A stretch of 64,000 nucleotides of DNA from positions 434,001-498,000 of the forward strand of contig NZ_JAJKLK010000006.1 in NCBI RefSeq assembly GCF_020982545.1, given 5' to 3'. A program made the position numbers and the translations under genes. How positions within the stretch are numbered: position 1 is the stretch's first letter; each line of letters begins with the position of its first letter. Source of the stretch: Streptomyces sp. MNU76. GTDB lineage: Bacteria > Actinomycetota > Actinomycetes > Streptomycetales > Streptomycetaceae. Of this stretch, positions 17,679-25,937 are shown in pieces. Under the pieces are notes generated by a model that was not told the origin of the DNA, searched no databases, and saw nothing but the letters and a program-made list of their open reading frames with translations.

Positions 17679-18505
17679 GCGGGGCTCCCGTTCAGTGCCG
17701 GTGCGGTGGGGAAGTGGCGCCGCAGGACGGGCAGCCAGCGGTTGGCGGGCAGGTCGGGCCGCAGCGCGGCGAGCCCGGTGCCGTACTTGGAGACAGGGCA
17801 GGGCCGGTGCCCGAGCGACCACAGCAACCGGTCGGCGCCCGAGCCGGCGCGGCCCGCCTTCGTCTCGACGATGGTCCGTGCGGGGGTGCGCAGCTCGGTG
17901 CCGTCGGGCAACGCCCAGGTCAGGTCGGTGTCGACGGTGACCCGGCTGCCGCTGCCCGGCAGGAAGAGGGTGGTGCGCAGGTAGCGGGTGGTGAGCGCCG
18001 GCACCAGACGGAAGCCGTCCGGGTCGATGCCCGCCGCACGGAGCACGTCGTCGGCGTACGCCCGCGCCTCGGGACCCAGCCGCCCCGGCTCCCCGCCGTA
18101 CGGGACGCGCTGTTTGACGGTGGTGCCGCGCGGGCCGCGCGTCTTGACCTCCAGGAAGTGCTGCCCGGACGCCAGGTAGGTCCGTATCCGCAGCTTGAAG
18201 CGGCGGCGACGGCGGCGGGCGGCGGCCAGATAGCCGTCAAGGTCCGGTGTGTCGAAGTACACGGACCGGTACGCGAACTGCCGCTCGCCGTCGACCTCCA
18301 GGACCCGCACTCCCCCGGGCTCGACTTCGCCCGACCGGGAGGGGCCCCCACCCTCCAGCCCGCCGACCACGAAGGGCAGGTCGGTCAGCGGCAGCATGTA
18401 CTTGCGGTCCAGCCGGGTCAGCAACTCGGCGCGGTCGACGAGTTCGGCGAGGCCGATGGGGCGCAGCGCCCCGACCACGGGGGCCACGGAGTCCAGGGCC
18501 GTCAT
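17675..18505 (-). CDS. VTC-domain polyphosphate polymerase
   Basis: This 276-aa protein is a stand-alone VTC domain, a tunnel-fold enzyme that makes polyphosphate from ATP in the yeast Vtc4 paradigm. Visible blocks are ELLTRLDRKYMLPL (first basic strand), AYRSVYFDTPDLDGY, RRRRRFKLRIRTYLASG, HFLEVKTRGPRG, and near the end TIVETKAGRAG and CPVSKYGTGLA, which supply the expected tunnel Arg/Lys/Glu residues. It overlaps DUF4956 upstream and the lipoprotein gene downstream by four bases each, so all three are translationally coupled. A PHO-like box precedes the operon, consistent with phosphate control. Confidence 0.85.
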   Translation of the reverse strand: MTALDSVAPVVGALRPIGLAELVDRAELLTRLDRKYMLPLTDLPFVVGGLEGGGPSRSGEVEPGGVRVLEVDGERQFAYRSVYFDTPDLDGYLAAARRRRRRFKLRIRTYLASGQHFLEVKTRGPRGTTVKQRVPYGGEPGRLGPEARAYADDVLRAAGIDPDGFRLVPALTTRYLRTTLFLPGSGSRVTVDTDLTWALPDGTELRTPARTIVETKAGRAGSGADRLLWSLGHRPCPVSKYGTGLAALRPDLPANRWLPVLRRHFPTAPALNGSPA

Positions 18506-19137
18506 GCCCGGACCCCCTGCTCCCGCTCGACCCGGCCGTCGGCCTCGCGCGGTGCGCGTGGTGCACGCGGTGCATGTGGTGCGCGCGGGCCCTCGCCGGT
18601 GACGAGGTACCGGACGTCGACCAGGGTCATGTCGTTGACCAGGTCGACGCTCCGCACGGAGAGGTTCACCACACGCCCGCCCAGCAGCACTTCGAGGTGG
18701 GCGCGCAGGGCGTCCTCGTCGGTGTGGGCGGCGTCGAGGCGCAGGCTGCGCTGCCGGTAGCGGCCGAACAGCCGGGGGTGGTCGCCGACGTACATCGTGG
18801 CGACGATCAGTGCCATGAGCAGCGTCGACAGAAGGTTGACCCGCTCCGGCAGCCCGGCCAGCAGACCGAGCGCGAGTGCGGAGAAGTAGTACGCGATCTC
18901 GTGCTGGGCGATCTCGTCGGACCGCAGCCGGATGATCGACAGGACGCCGAAGAGCCCCATGCCGAGGCCGATGCCGACGGACGAGGAGCTGAGCGTCATC
19001 GCCACCGCGAGAACGCCGACGTTGACGCCGAGGAAGGCGGCGATGAGGTCCCGGCGGTGGTGGCGCGGGAAGTAGACCGCGAAGGTCAGCACGGAGATGG
19101 CGGCCAGATCGGCGACCACGAGAAGGGTCTGGTCCAT
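18502..19137 (-). CDS. DUF4956 integral membrane protein
   Basis: The 211-aa protein has about four hydrophobic helices in its first 125 residues (VVADLAAISVLTFAVYF, AAFLGVNVGVLAVAMTL, a glycine-rich SVGIGLGMGLFGVLSIIRLR signature, and LALGLLAGLP), followed by a cytosolic C-terminal domain and an Ala/Pro/Arg-rich end. DUF4956 proteins are nearly always encoded with VTC polymerases and probably serve as the membrane partner or export channel; that is inference from gene context. The ATG at 19137 lies about 70 bases after the PHO-like box. Confidence 0.85.
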   Translation of the reverse strand: MDQTLLVVADLAAISVLTFAVYFPRHHRRDLIAAFLGVNVGVLAVAMTLSSSSVGIGLGMGLFGVLSIIRLRSDEIAQHEIAYYFSALALGLLAGLPERVNLLSTLLMALIVATMYVGDHPRLFGRYRQRSLRLDAAHTDEDALRAHLEVLLGGRVVNLSVRSVDLVNDMTLVDVRYLVTGEGPRAPHAPRAPRAPREADGRVEREQGVRA

Positions 19138-19500
19138 GTCAAAAGACGATCGTGGGTCAACCTTTGAGCGCGCTGTGCCTCGCCTTAACCGAACTTGAGA
19201 AGTTCCACGGGCCAACGGCGGGTGAACCCCGGTGCCGCCCTGCGAGGCCCGCTCGGTCACGCCTCGCCGCCCGCGCCGTCCGATCGGACCGTCTCGGCGA
19301 GCGTCCGTCCGGAGGTCACGGTGCCCAATGGCCTGGGCCCGATGAGTCCCATGGGCGCCGAAACCCACCCCTGCTCCGATTCCCCCGATGGGATGGCAGG
19401 TGATCCGGTCCGCACCCGCCCGGCGCCCGTCCTGCCCTACAAGTAGCTCCGCCGGTACGGCAGTTGAAGAGCTTGAGAGTCGGAGCAGAGGGAGGCACGA
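19138..19500. other. Divergent promoter region of the VTC operon and CAP gene
   Basis: There is no gene here. Besides the PHO-like box at 19206-19227, the plus-strand end carries a strong ribosome site (GGGAGG, five bases before GTG 19501). Promoter boxes cannot be assigned with confidence. Confidence 0.5.
19206..19227 (-). promoter_or_regulatory. PHO-like box upstream of the DUF4956-VTC operon
   Basis: On the minus strand GTTCACCCGCC (19227-19217) is followed without a gap by GTTGGCCCGTG (19216-19206). The first unit differs from the Streptomyces PhoP repeat consensus at one position; the second is weaker. The site lies 69 bases upstream of the first gene. Confidence 0.6.
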
Positions 19501-20145
19501 GTGGTGCGACGGGACAGGGCGCGGACGATGGCCGCGGCGACCGCGGCGGCGACGCTGGCGCTCACCCCGGGGGCGGCCCAGGCCGTCGGCCCCCGGCCCC
19601 CGGTCGTGGAGACGATCACCCCGCTCACCTCGACGGGGGCCGGGGTGACCGGTGCCGGAATGACCGGGGTGACCGGGGTCGAGGTGACCGGAGCCGGGTC
19701 GGTGGCGGCGGCGACCCCGACCGCGCCGAAACCGGAGATCAGAGGCTTCCTGACGGTCGTCAACCATGCTCGGGCGGACGTCGGCGTCCCCCCGCTGGTC
19801 TGGGACGAGTCGGTCGCCGCGCAGGCCCGCTCCTGGGCGAGGGTGCGGGTCGCCGACTGCGCGCTCGTCCACTCGAACAGCCGCTACGGCGAGAACCTGG
19901 CCAAGGGGTCGAACCCCCGCTACTCGCTGGCGGACGCGGCCCGCCTCTGGCTCGACGAGAAGTCCGCCTACGACCGCCCCTCCAACTCCTGCGTCAACGA
20001 CCGGGAGTGCCTGCACTACACCCAGCTGGTCTGGCGTGGCTCGACCCGGGTCGGCGCGGCCAAGGCGAGGTGCGGCAACGGCTGGACGTATGTGGTGGCC
20101 AACTTCGACCCGCCGGGGAACTGGGTGGGCCGACGGCCGTACTGA
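19501..20145 (+). CDS. Secreted CAP-domain (PR-1-like) protein
   Basis: This 214-aa protein starts at a GTG with GGGAGG five bases upstream. A signal peptide (RRDRARTMAAATAAATLAL to AQA) covers about 30 residues. A low-complexity Thr/Gly/Val stretch follows (VTGAGMTGVTGVEVTGAG), then a CAP domain with FLTVVNHARADVGVPPLVWD, YGENLAKGS, ARLWLDEKSAYD, CLHYTQLVWRGSTRVGAAK and YVVANFDPPGNW. This is the eukaryote-like PR-1 subtype with the HYTQLVW signature, unlike the CAP protein at 14814. Extracellular; function unknown. Confidence 0.88.
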   Translation: MVRRDRARTMAAATAAATLALTPGAAQAVGPRPPVVETITPLTSTGAGVTGAGMTGVTGVEVTGAGSVAAATPTAPKPEIRGFLTVVNHARADVGVPPLVWDESVAAQARSWARVRVADCALVHSNSRYGENLAKGSNPRYSLADAARLWLDEKSAYDRPSNSCVNDRECLHYTQLVWRGSTRVGAAKARCGNGWTYVVANFDPPGNWVGRRPY

Positions 20146-20166
20146 CCGGGGAAAGACCGCGGGGCC

Positions 20167-20907
20167 GTGATAATCCCTCCATGGCCCCGCCCCCACCCTT
20201 CCCCACCCCTCCCCGAACAGCTCCAGCAGTTCCTCGACGACGTGCTGGCCGTCGGCGCCCCCCACGGGCTCGCTCTCACCGGCGATCACGCGGCGCAGGC
20301 GCACGGGCTGGTCGAGGCGCGGCCGCCCGGCCGGGACCTGGAGGCGGCGACGGAACACGCGGCGCCGATGGAGGAGATCGCGGCCGCGGTCCACGCGGGT
20401 CTCGCGGAACGCGGCTGGCTGGTGCGCACGGTGGAGACGGCCCCGCTCAGCTCCCGCCTCCTCGTCACCGACCCCACCACGCAGGAGGAACGCGTCCTGG
20501 ACCTCCTGAAGGAGACCCTCTGGCACCCGCCGGTGGAGACTCCGCTCGGCCTCGCCCTCTCCCTGGAGGACGTGGTCGGCGCGAAGGTCCGGGCCGTGGC
20601 CGACCGGGGCACGGCCCGCGACCTGATCGCCGTGCACGCGGCCACCGCCCACTGGACCGTCGTCGAACTGGAGGAACTGGCCCGCCGCCACACCTCCGCC
20701 ACGTCCACCGCGTTCGACCTCGCCGACCTCCAGGCCCGGCTGGAGGGCACCGAGTGGCTCGACGACCGGGAACTCGCTCGCCACGGCCTCGACTCCGACG
20801 CCGTCCTGGAACTCCGCCGCTGGGCCCAGAGCTGGGCCGGCGACATCGCCGAACGCCTCCTGGAAGAAGAGGCCCTGACCTCCCCGCCGGAGGAGGAACC
20901 CGAATGA
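20167..20907 (+). CDS. AbiEii/AbiGii-like nucleotidyltransferase
   Basis: The 246-aa protein belongs to the nucleotidyltransferase superfamily used by AbiEii toxins. The body includes EQLQQFLDDVLAVGAPHGLA, LTGDHAAQAHGLVEARPPGRDLEAATE (nucleotide-binding loop; the canonical GGTAL-x-x is degenerate to TGDHA) and SLEDVVGAKVRAVADRGTARDLIAVHAA, a clear AbiEii block. The formal start is GTG 20167. The ATG at 20180 would give a more natural MAPPPPFPTP start if one C is missing from a following C4 run, as seen in other genes here. No AbiEi-type antitoxin is adjacent, so it may be a solitary or housekeeping relative and not a toxin. Confidence 0.65.
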   Translation: MIIPPWPRPHPSPPLPEQLQQFLDDVLAVGAPHGLALTGDHAAQAHGLVEARPPGRDLEAATEHAAPMEEIAAAVHAGLAERGWLVRTVETAPLSSRLLVTDPTTQEERVLDLLKETLWHPPVETPLGLALSLEDVVGAKVRAVADRGTARDLIAVHAATAHWTVVELEELARRHTSATSTAFDLADLQARLEGTEWLDDRELARHGLDSDAVLELRRWAQSWAGDIAERLLEEEALTSPPEEEPE

Positions 20908-20936
20908 CGGGCACCCTCCTGAGCCGGAGCCCCTCC

Positions 20937-20985
20937 AGGGGCGCGGGGAAGCGCGCGGAGAACCACGACGGACGCGCGGCCGCCC
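20937..20985. repeat. Copy of a Streptomyces intergenic GC-rich repeat (degenerate)
   Basis: AGGGGCGCGGGGAAGCGCGC followed by GGAGAACCACGACGG resembles the GGGGCGCGGGGAACTGCGCG...CCACGACGG element scattered through intergenic regions of many Streptomyces. A second copy is at 30408-30450 in this window. Confidence 0.5.
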
Positions 20986-21038
20986 CCGCGCACGCGCCCA
21001 CCCCACGTGCACGCACCCACACCCCGCGCACGTGATCC

Positions 21039-21718
21039 TCAGGTCACCAGCGTGATCACCACCACCGTCGTCACCATCGTCGCCGCCGTGAGCGCCGCCG
21101 CCGTCGCCGCCGCGGTCTCGGCCATCCGGCGCAGGGCGGGGTCGGCCCAGTGCCGCTCCGCGATCTCGGCCATACGCCGCCGCACCGGTGAGTCCTCGGT
21201 GTCGGCGTCCGGGAAGGCGAGGGTGTGCAGGTCACCGTGGTGAAGCAAGCTGATCAGGGCCGCGGTCCGGGGATCAGGGTCGGCGCCCTCCAGCACCACC
21301 TCCGCCAGCCGCCCGCGCAGGGCCGACTCCACCGTGCCGTCGGCCTCCGGATACCGCGTCGTACGGAAGACGAGCAGGACCCTGCGCTTCTCCTCCCGGA
21401 TCAGTCCCTTGTCCAGGACACCCCGCAGCGCTGCCTCGTACTCCGCCGTGCTGTGCTCGTGGATCCACTTCCCGACGTCGTCCGGCAGGCCCACCCCGCC
21501 CTGCCCACCGGCCCCTCGGCGCCTTCGGCTCCCTCGACCGCGTCGCCCGCGCCCGACAGGGTCCGCTCCAGCAGGCTCGCCGCCGCGATCGCGTAGGGCG
21601 TCCGCAGGGGAAGCCGGGCCTCACCCGTGGTGTCGTCGAGCGAGAGGAGGAGGATCTCCTCCCCGAGGGTCGTGGGGGCGGGCGCCGGCGCGGGAGTGGA
21701 GTCGATCGACATGGTCAT
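21039..21718 (-). CDS. GPP34 (Golgi phosphoprotein 3-like) family protein, one frame break
   Basis: The N-terminal part TTLGEEILLLSLDDTTGEAR and ASLLERTL is the GPP34 start. After one base is restored in the G run read from 21494-21497, the remainder follows: VGLPDDVGKWIHEHSTAEYE, LIREEKRRVLLVFRTTRYPE and AALISLLHHGDLHTLAFPD, ending in a hydrophobic C-terminus. The total is about 226 aa, the usual family length. Eukaryotic GOLPH3 binds PI4P; the many actinobacterial paralogues probably associate with membranes, but their role is unresolved. The start may be 21718 or the ATG at 21712. Confidence 0.75.
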
Positions 21719-21789
21719 GATCGGTACGACGCGTGCGGCCGACCGGGAGTTCCGACCAAACGAGTTGAGGACCGTCGTGCGAACCCCGC

Positions 21790-22028
21790 ATGGACGAGAC
21801 GGCGACGCTGGTCACCGTCGAGCTGGTCGTCTCCGTACAGGCCGTCGCCCGCGAGCAGTTCGGCGCGGACGGCCGGGTCGGCTTCGTCATCGAGGACGGC
21901 GGTCGCCGACTGGAGCGGTACGACGGCGCCCCCTTCGACCTGGACGGTCACGAGGCGGCGGTGACCGACCTGTTCGCGGCGCTGGAGGGCCCGGACTTCC
22001 GCCCGCCAGACCCCGCGCCCCGACCTGA
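21790..22028 (+). CDS. Small acidic hypothetical protein
   Basis: The ATG at 21790 opens MDETATLVTVELVVSVQAVA, then FGADGRVGFVIEDGGRRLER and AAVTDLFAALEGPDF, with good codon bias to about 22010. The frame as read runs to 22104 through a Pro/Arg-rich stretch. With one C restored in the run near 22019 it stops at 22026-22028, giving about 79 aa. No ribosome site is evident and no family is recognised. It diverges from GPP34 and overlaps the 3' end of the opposing membrane-protein gene. Confidence 0.45.
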
Positions 22029-22393
22029 CCCCGCCCCGCGTCCATCCCCAACGCCGCACGGGCCTCCCGCACATGGCGCAGCCCCTCGACCGCCGTCCGC
22101 GTGACCCGCGCGTACTCGTCGGACGTGCGGGCCGTGCTCAGCTGGGCACGGGCGGTGCGGAGGCGTTCGGTCGCGTCGGTCAGGGACTCGGCCGCGCTGC
22201 CGCCCGCCCGTGCCTGGGCCCGTACGTCGATACCGGCCAGGCTGCCGCCCAGCCGGACGACCCAGCGGTTGGCCTCGGCCTCCGCGTCCAGGCCGGACGA
22301 CGGACGCTGATCCTCCACGGACCGCCGCCGGGCGACGATCGCGACCACCGCCCCGACGATCAGCAACACCGCTACCAGCACGGCCGGCTTCAT
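21948..22393 (-). CDS. Single-pass membrane protein with coiled-coil-like domain
   Basis: The ATG at 22393 has GGAGGAGG just upstream. MKPAVLVAVLLIVGAVVAIV is a membrane anchor; the cytosolic part (SGLDAEAEANRWVVRLGGSL, SLTDATERLRTARAQLSTAR, VEGLRHVREARAALGMD) is helical. Past ALGMD the frame as read becomes arginine-rich noise that shadows the opposite gene. One added G in a nearby run gives a Gly/Ser-rich end and TGA at 21950-21948, which I use provisionally. Function unknown. Confidence 0.55.
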
Positions 22394-22590
22394 GGCCTCC
22401 TCCAGCATCCCGACGATTCGTCCCGTAGAGCCGCAGACGGCCTGCGTCCCGTACAGGGTCTACGTCCCGTACGGGTACCTCACCCTGTACGTCCCATCAC
22501 ACGCCTTCCCGCTGTGATCGCCCGTCGAGAAACCTGTGCGTCCCCTGATGACTTCCCCAGCGGGTGCCCCGTCGCGAGGACGCGCGCAGG

Positions 22591-22633
22591 GCGAAGGCCC
22601 GGAACCCAGGGGGAGGGGGTTCCGGGCCTTCGC
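22591..22633 (-). terminator. Hairpin terminator of the dioxygenase gene
   Basis: A perfect 17-bp stem (22591-22607 with 22617-22633) with a 9-base G-rich loop lies about 57 bases downstream of the minus-strand dioxygenase stop. Confidence 0.8.
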
Positions 22634-22689
22634 CGTGCGCCGGGCCGTACGCCCGTCGGCCGCTCGGCGACGGTGTACGCGGGTCGGGG

Positions 22690-23702
22690 TCAGCTCGCCG
22701 AGGCGGACTCCGACGCGGTCTCCGACGCTCCCGGCTGGACGGAGGCGTCCGTGCCGGTGTTCGTGGCCTCCGGGTCGACGCCGACCGTGAGGGAGCCGAC
22801 GACACCCTTGGCGATGTCGTTCTTCCGGTACTTCAGCTTCAGCAGTCCGCCCTGGGTGCCGCTGCCGTCGTAGATGGTGTCGTCGTCGAGGGTGGTGCGC
22901 TCGGTCGTGGAGGTCGCGTACGGCTCGACCTCGGCGGAGGCGAGGACGGACTCCTCGTCGAAGAAGAACTGGCCGGTGTGGCAGGTGGTGCCGCCCTCGT
23001 AACCGGCGTCCGTCCACTCGCCGTCGACGTGCACCTTGGTGTGGATGTGCACGCACCGGCCCCGGTACCAGCCGGGGAAGATCGTCGTGAAGGTGACGCG
23101 GCCCTGCTTGTCGGTCCTCCAGGTGCCGCGCAGATAGCGGGTGTCACTGGTCGGCTCCTCGTGCCCGCCGCCCCGCCCCCACCACCGGCCGGGGGCTCCC
23201 CGGTCGGGGTGCCGGACGGTACGTCCGTCGGAGTTCCCGAGGGCGCGTCGGTGGGGGCGGTGCCGCCGCCCTCGGAGAAGCTCTCGTAGCCCGAGTAGAG
23301 CCCCAGCGCGTCGCAGTGCCAGATGTCGACGGCCGAGTCGCGGATCGGCTCGCAGGTCTCGGAGTCGATCACCTTGAGGCGCAGGGTGAGGGGGATGCCC
23401 TCCTTGTCCTCGGTGATGTCCTGACGGAGCTTGTCCGCGTCGATGTAGTACGGGCCCTCGGTGGTCTCCGACGTGAGCTTGTAGCACTCCTCCCCGGCGC
23501 TCGCGCCGGAGGAGGCGAGGGGCTTCCCGCTCGCCTCGGCGGTGCCCGTGGTGGTGCCCGCGCTCGCGGTCGCGACGACCGCTCCGCCCACACCCACGGC
23601 GGCCACGGCGCCCGCGCCCGCCACGACGACCTTGCGGCGCGTCAGATCCCGCTTGTGCCTCGGCCCCTGGGCCTTCTCGTTTCCCGTCTGGTTTCCCGTC
23701 AT
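22690..23702 (-). CDS. Secreted intradiol ring-cleavage dioxygenase, one frame break
   Basis: The product is about 337 aa. The leader MTGNQTGNEKAQGPRHKRDL carries TRRKVVVAGAGAVAAVG, a Tat-like signal. The catalytic domain shows EGPYYIDADKLRQDITEDKE, AVDIWHCDALGLYSGY (first Tyr iron ligand region), RYLRGTWRTDKQGRVTFTTI and FPGWYRGRCVHIHTKVHVDG (second Tyr and the His pair), then HTGQFFFDEE. Non-haem iron enzymes of this type open catechols between the hydroxyls; extracellular actinobacterial forms may act on lignin-derived catechols. A Pro/Ser/Thr/Gly-rich insert (SGTPTDVPSGTP) interrupts the core. Reading continues across one missing base in the C4 run at 23171-23174. Confidence 0.8.
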
Positions 23703-23947
23703 GGCCAGGAAACTAGGGAGCCGGGCTGTCAAAGCCATAAGAAGGGGCTGTGGTTTGTCCCGCATTTCTCCGGCTGGGGAAAAGCGGCTGGAATCCACTG
23801 CCCCTTCACCCTGCCGGTCAGTCCGCCAGGTCCCGCGTGGACAGCGCCGTCTCGCCGGTCGACTCCCGGTGACCTCGGGCTGTCGCCCGCCTTCGCTCTC
23901 CATGCGGAAAACCCGTGCGCAAAGTCCCCTTTCCCCGCACACGCGAA

Positions 23948-23982
23948 AGGGACCTGAAATCGACGGACGATTTCAGGTCCCT
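23948..23982 (-). terminator. Hairpin terminator of aspS
   Basis: A perfect 15-bp stem (23948-23962 with 23968-23982) and 5-base loop lie 55 bases after the aspS stop. The stem is AT-richer (CTGAAATCG) than most here. Confidence 0.85.
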
Positions 23983-24036
23983 CTCCCGGGCTCCTCCGGA
24001 AAAGCGCTTCTAAAGGCTTGCCCTACTTCGCTAGCC

Positions 24037-25800
24037 CTACTTCGGCTGCGGCTTGCGCACCGACAGGTGCAGCTCGCGCAGCCGCGCCTCCTCCAGCTCC
24101 GTCGGCGCGCCCATCATCAGGTCCTGGGCGTTGCCGTTGAGCGGGAAGGCGATGGTCTCGCGGATGTTGGGCTCGTCGGCGAGGAGCATGACGATACGGT
24201 CGACGCCCGGCGCGATGCCGCCGTGCGGCGGGGCGCCGAAGCGGAACGCGCGCAGCATGCCGGCGAACTGCTCCTCGACGGTGTCACGGTCGTAGCCCGC
24301 GATCTCGAAGGCCTTGAGCATGATGTCGGGCTCGTGGTTCCGGATCGCGCCGGAGGACAGCTCGACGCCGTTGCAGACGATGTCGTACTGCCAGCCGAGG
24401 ATGTCCAGCGGGTCCTGGGTCTCCAGGGCCTCCAGACCGCCCTGCGGCATCGAGAACGGGTTGTGCGAGAAGTCGATCTTCCCGGTGTCCTCGTCCTTCT
24501 CGTACATCGGGAAGTCGACGATCCAGCAGAACCGGAAGACGCCCTCCTCGAAGTGCCCGGCGCGCTTGGCGGCCTCGACCCGCACCGCGCCCATGATCTT
24601 CGAGACCTCTTCGAACTCGCCCGCGCCGAAGAAGACCGCGTGGCCGGCGGCCAGCGACAGCCGCTTGGTCAGCTCGGCGACGTTCTCCTCGGTGAGGAAC
24701 TTGGCGATCGGGCCGGACAGCGAACCGTCCTCGGCGACCCGCACCCAGGCCAGACCCTTGGCGCCCTGCTCGATCGCGTACTCGCCGAGCTGGTCGAAGA
24801 ACTTGCGCGGCTGGGCCGAGACGTCCGGCACCGCGAGGGCACGCACATGCTTGCCGGCGAACGCCTTGAACTCGGAGCCCTCGAAGACATCGGTGATGTC
24901 CACCAGCTCCAGCTGGGCCCGCAGGTCCGGCTTGTCGGAGCCGTACTTGAGCATCGCCTCACGGAACGGGATGCGCGGGAAGGGCGAGGTGACGTGCCGG
25001 CCGCCGCCGAACTCCTCGAAGAGCTCGGTCATGAGCTTCTCGATGGGCTGGAAGACGTCCTCCTGCTCGACGAAGGACATCTCCACGTCGAGCTGGTAGA
25101 ACTCGCCCGGCGAACGGTCCGCGCGCGCGTCCTCGTCGCGGAAGCAGGGCGCGATCTGGAAGTACCGGTCGAAGCCCGAGATCATCAGCAGCTGCTTGAA
25201 CTGCTGCGGGGCCTGGGGGAGGGCGTAGAACTTGCCCGGGTTGAGGCGCGACGGCACGACGAAGTCGCGGGCGCCCTCGGGGGAGGTGGCGGACAGGATC
25301 GGCGTCGCCATCTCGTTGAAGCCGAGGGCCGTCATCTTGTGACGGATGGCGCTGATCACGGCCGTGCGCAGCATGATGTTGCGGTGCATGCGCTCGCGGC
25401 GCAGGTCGAGGAAGCGGTACTCCAGGCGCCGCTCCTCGTTGACCCCGTCCTCGGTGTTGATGGTGAAGGGGAGCGGGGCGGCCGCGCCGAGCAGCTCGAC
25501 CTCGCCGACCTCGACCTCGATCTCGCCGGAGGGCAGGTCCGGGTTGATGTTCTCGGTGCCGCGCGAGACGACCTTGCCGTCGACCCGGACGGTCGACTCC
25601 TTGGAGATCTTGTCCAGCGCCTCGTAGGCCGGGGTGCCCGGGCGGGCCACCAGCTGCGTGATGCCGTAGTGATCGCGGAGATCGATGAAGAGGATGCCGC
25701 CCAGGTCGCGCCGATTGTGCAGCCAGCCGCTCAGCCGGACGTCGGTGCCGACGTCAGAGGCGCGGAGCTCGCCGCAGGTGTGGGACCTGTACCGATGCAT
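24037..25800 (-). CDS. aspS: Aspartyl-tRNA synthetase
   Basis: This 587-aa class II synthetase attaches aspartate (and probably also asparagine tRNA as a non-discriminating enzyme) to tRNA. It begins MHRYRSHTCGELRASDVGTD, the anticodon-binding OB-fold with WLHNRRDLGG. The bacterial catalytic core follows: YRFLDLRRERMHRNIMLR (motif 1), FYALPQAPQQFKQLLMISGF and CFRDEDARADRSPGEFYQLD (motif 2), the bacterial GAD insertion in the middle, and GIAPGVDRIVMLLADEPNIR (motif 3). The length and order are normal. A parS site and a 475-base gap lie upstream; the gene is transcribed alone and ends at a hairpin. Confidence 0.97.
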   Translation of the reverse strand: MHRYRSHTCGELRASDVGTDVRLSGWLHNRRDLGGILFIDLRDHYGITQLVARPGTPAYEALDKISKESTVRVDGKVVSRGTENINPDLPSGEIEVEVGEVELLGAAAPLPFTINTEDGVNEERRLEYRFLDLRRERMHRNIMLRTAVISAIRHKMTALGFNEMATPILSATSPEGARDFVVPSRLNPGKFYALPQAPQQFKQLLMISGFDRYFQIAPCFRDEDARADRSPGEFYQLDVEMSFVEQEDVFQPIEKLMTELFEEFGGGRHVTSPFPRIPFREAMLKYGSDKPDLRAQLELVDITDVFEGSEFKAFAGKHVRALAVPDVSAQPRKFFDQLGEYAIEQGAKGLAWVRVAEDGSLSGPIAKFLTEENVAELTKRLSLAAGHAVFFGAGEFEEVSKIMGAVRVEAAKRAGHFEEGVFRFCWIVDFPMYEKDEDTGKIDFSHNPFSMPQGGLEALETQDPLDILGWQYDIVCNGVELSSGAIRNHEPDIMLKAFEIAGYDRDTVEEQFAGMLRAFRFGAPPHGGIAPGVDRIVMLLADEPNIRETIAFPLNGNAQDLMMGAPTELEEARLRELHLSVRKPQPK

Positions 25801-25867
25801 CGTCGTTCATCCAGCCTTCGCTGATCGGGGATCTGGCGGGTGTTTCACGGCCGGTGTTCCCTCGGCC

Positions 25868-25887
25868 GTTGTTTCACGTGAAACAAC
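25868..25887. other. parS: parS site (ParB-binding palindrome)
   Basis: A perfect 20-bp palindrome GTTGTTTCACGTGAAACAAC contains the ParB core GTTTCACGTGAAAC at 25871-25884. In Streptomyces such sites cluster around oriC and nucleate ParB for chromosome segregation into spores. Confidence 0.93.
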
Positions 25888-25937
25888 GCCAAGGGTACCG
25901 GCCACCCCGAGATCGCCTCCCCACCATTTCCCCGAGT

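Noticed and set aside
21887..22104. Treating either overlapping frame here as read to its formal stop
   Set aside because: Both strands become Arg/Pro noise in the overlap, and run-length errors make both ends uncertain; provisional stops at 22028 (+) and 21948 (-) are used.
25841..25855. Second parS-like word TGTTTCACGG upstream of the 25868 palindrome
   Set aside because: Only the left half matches; the right arm (CCGGTG) lacks GTGAAAC.
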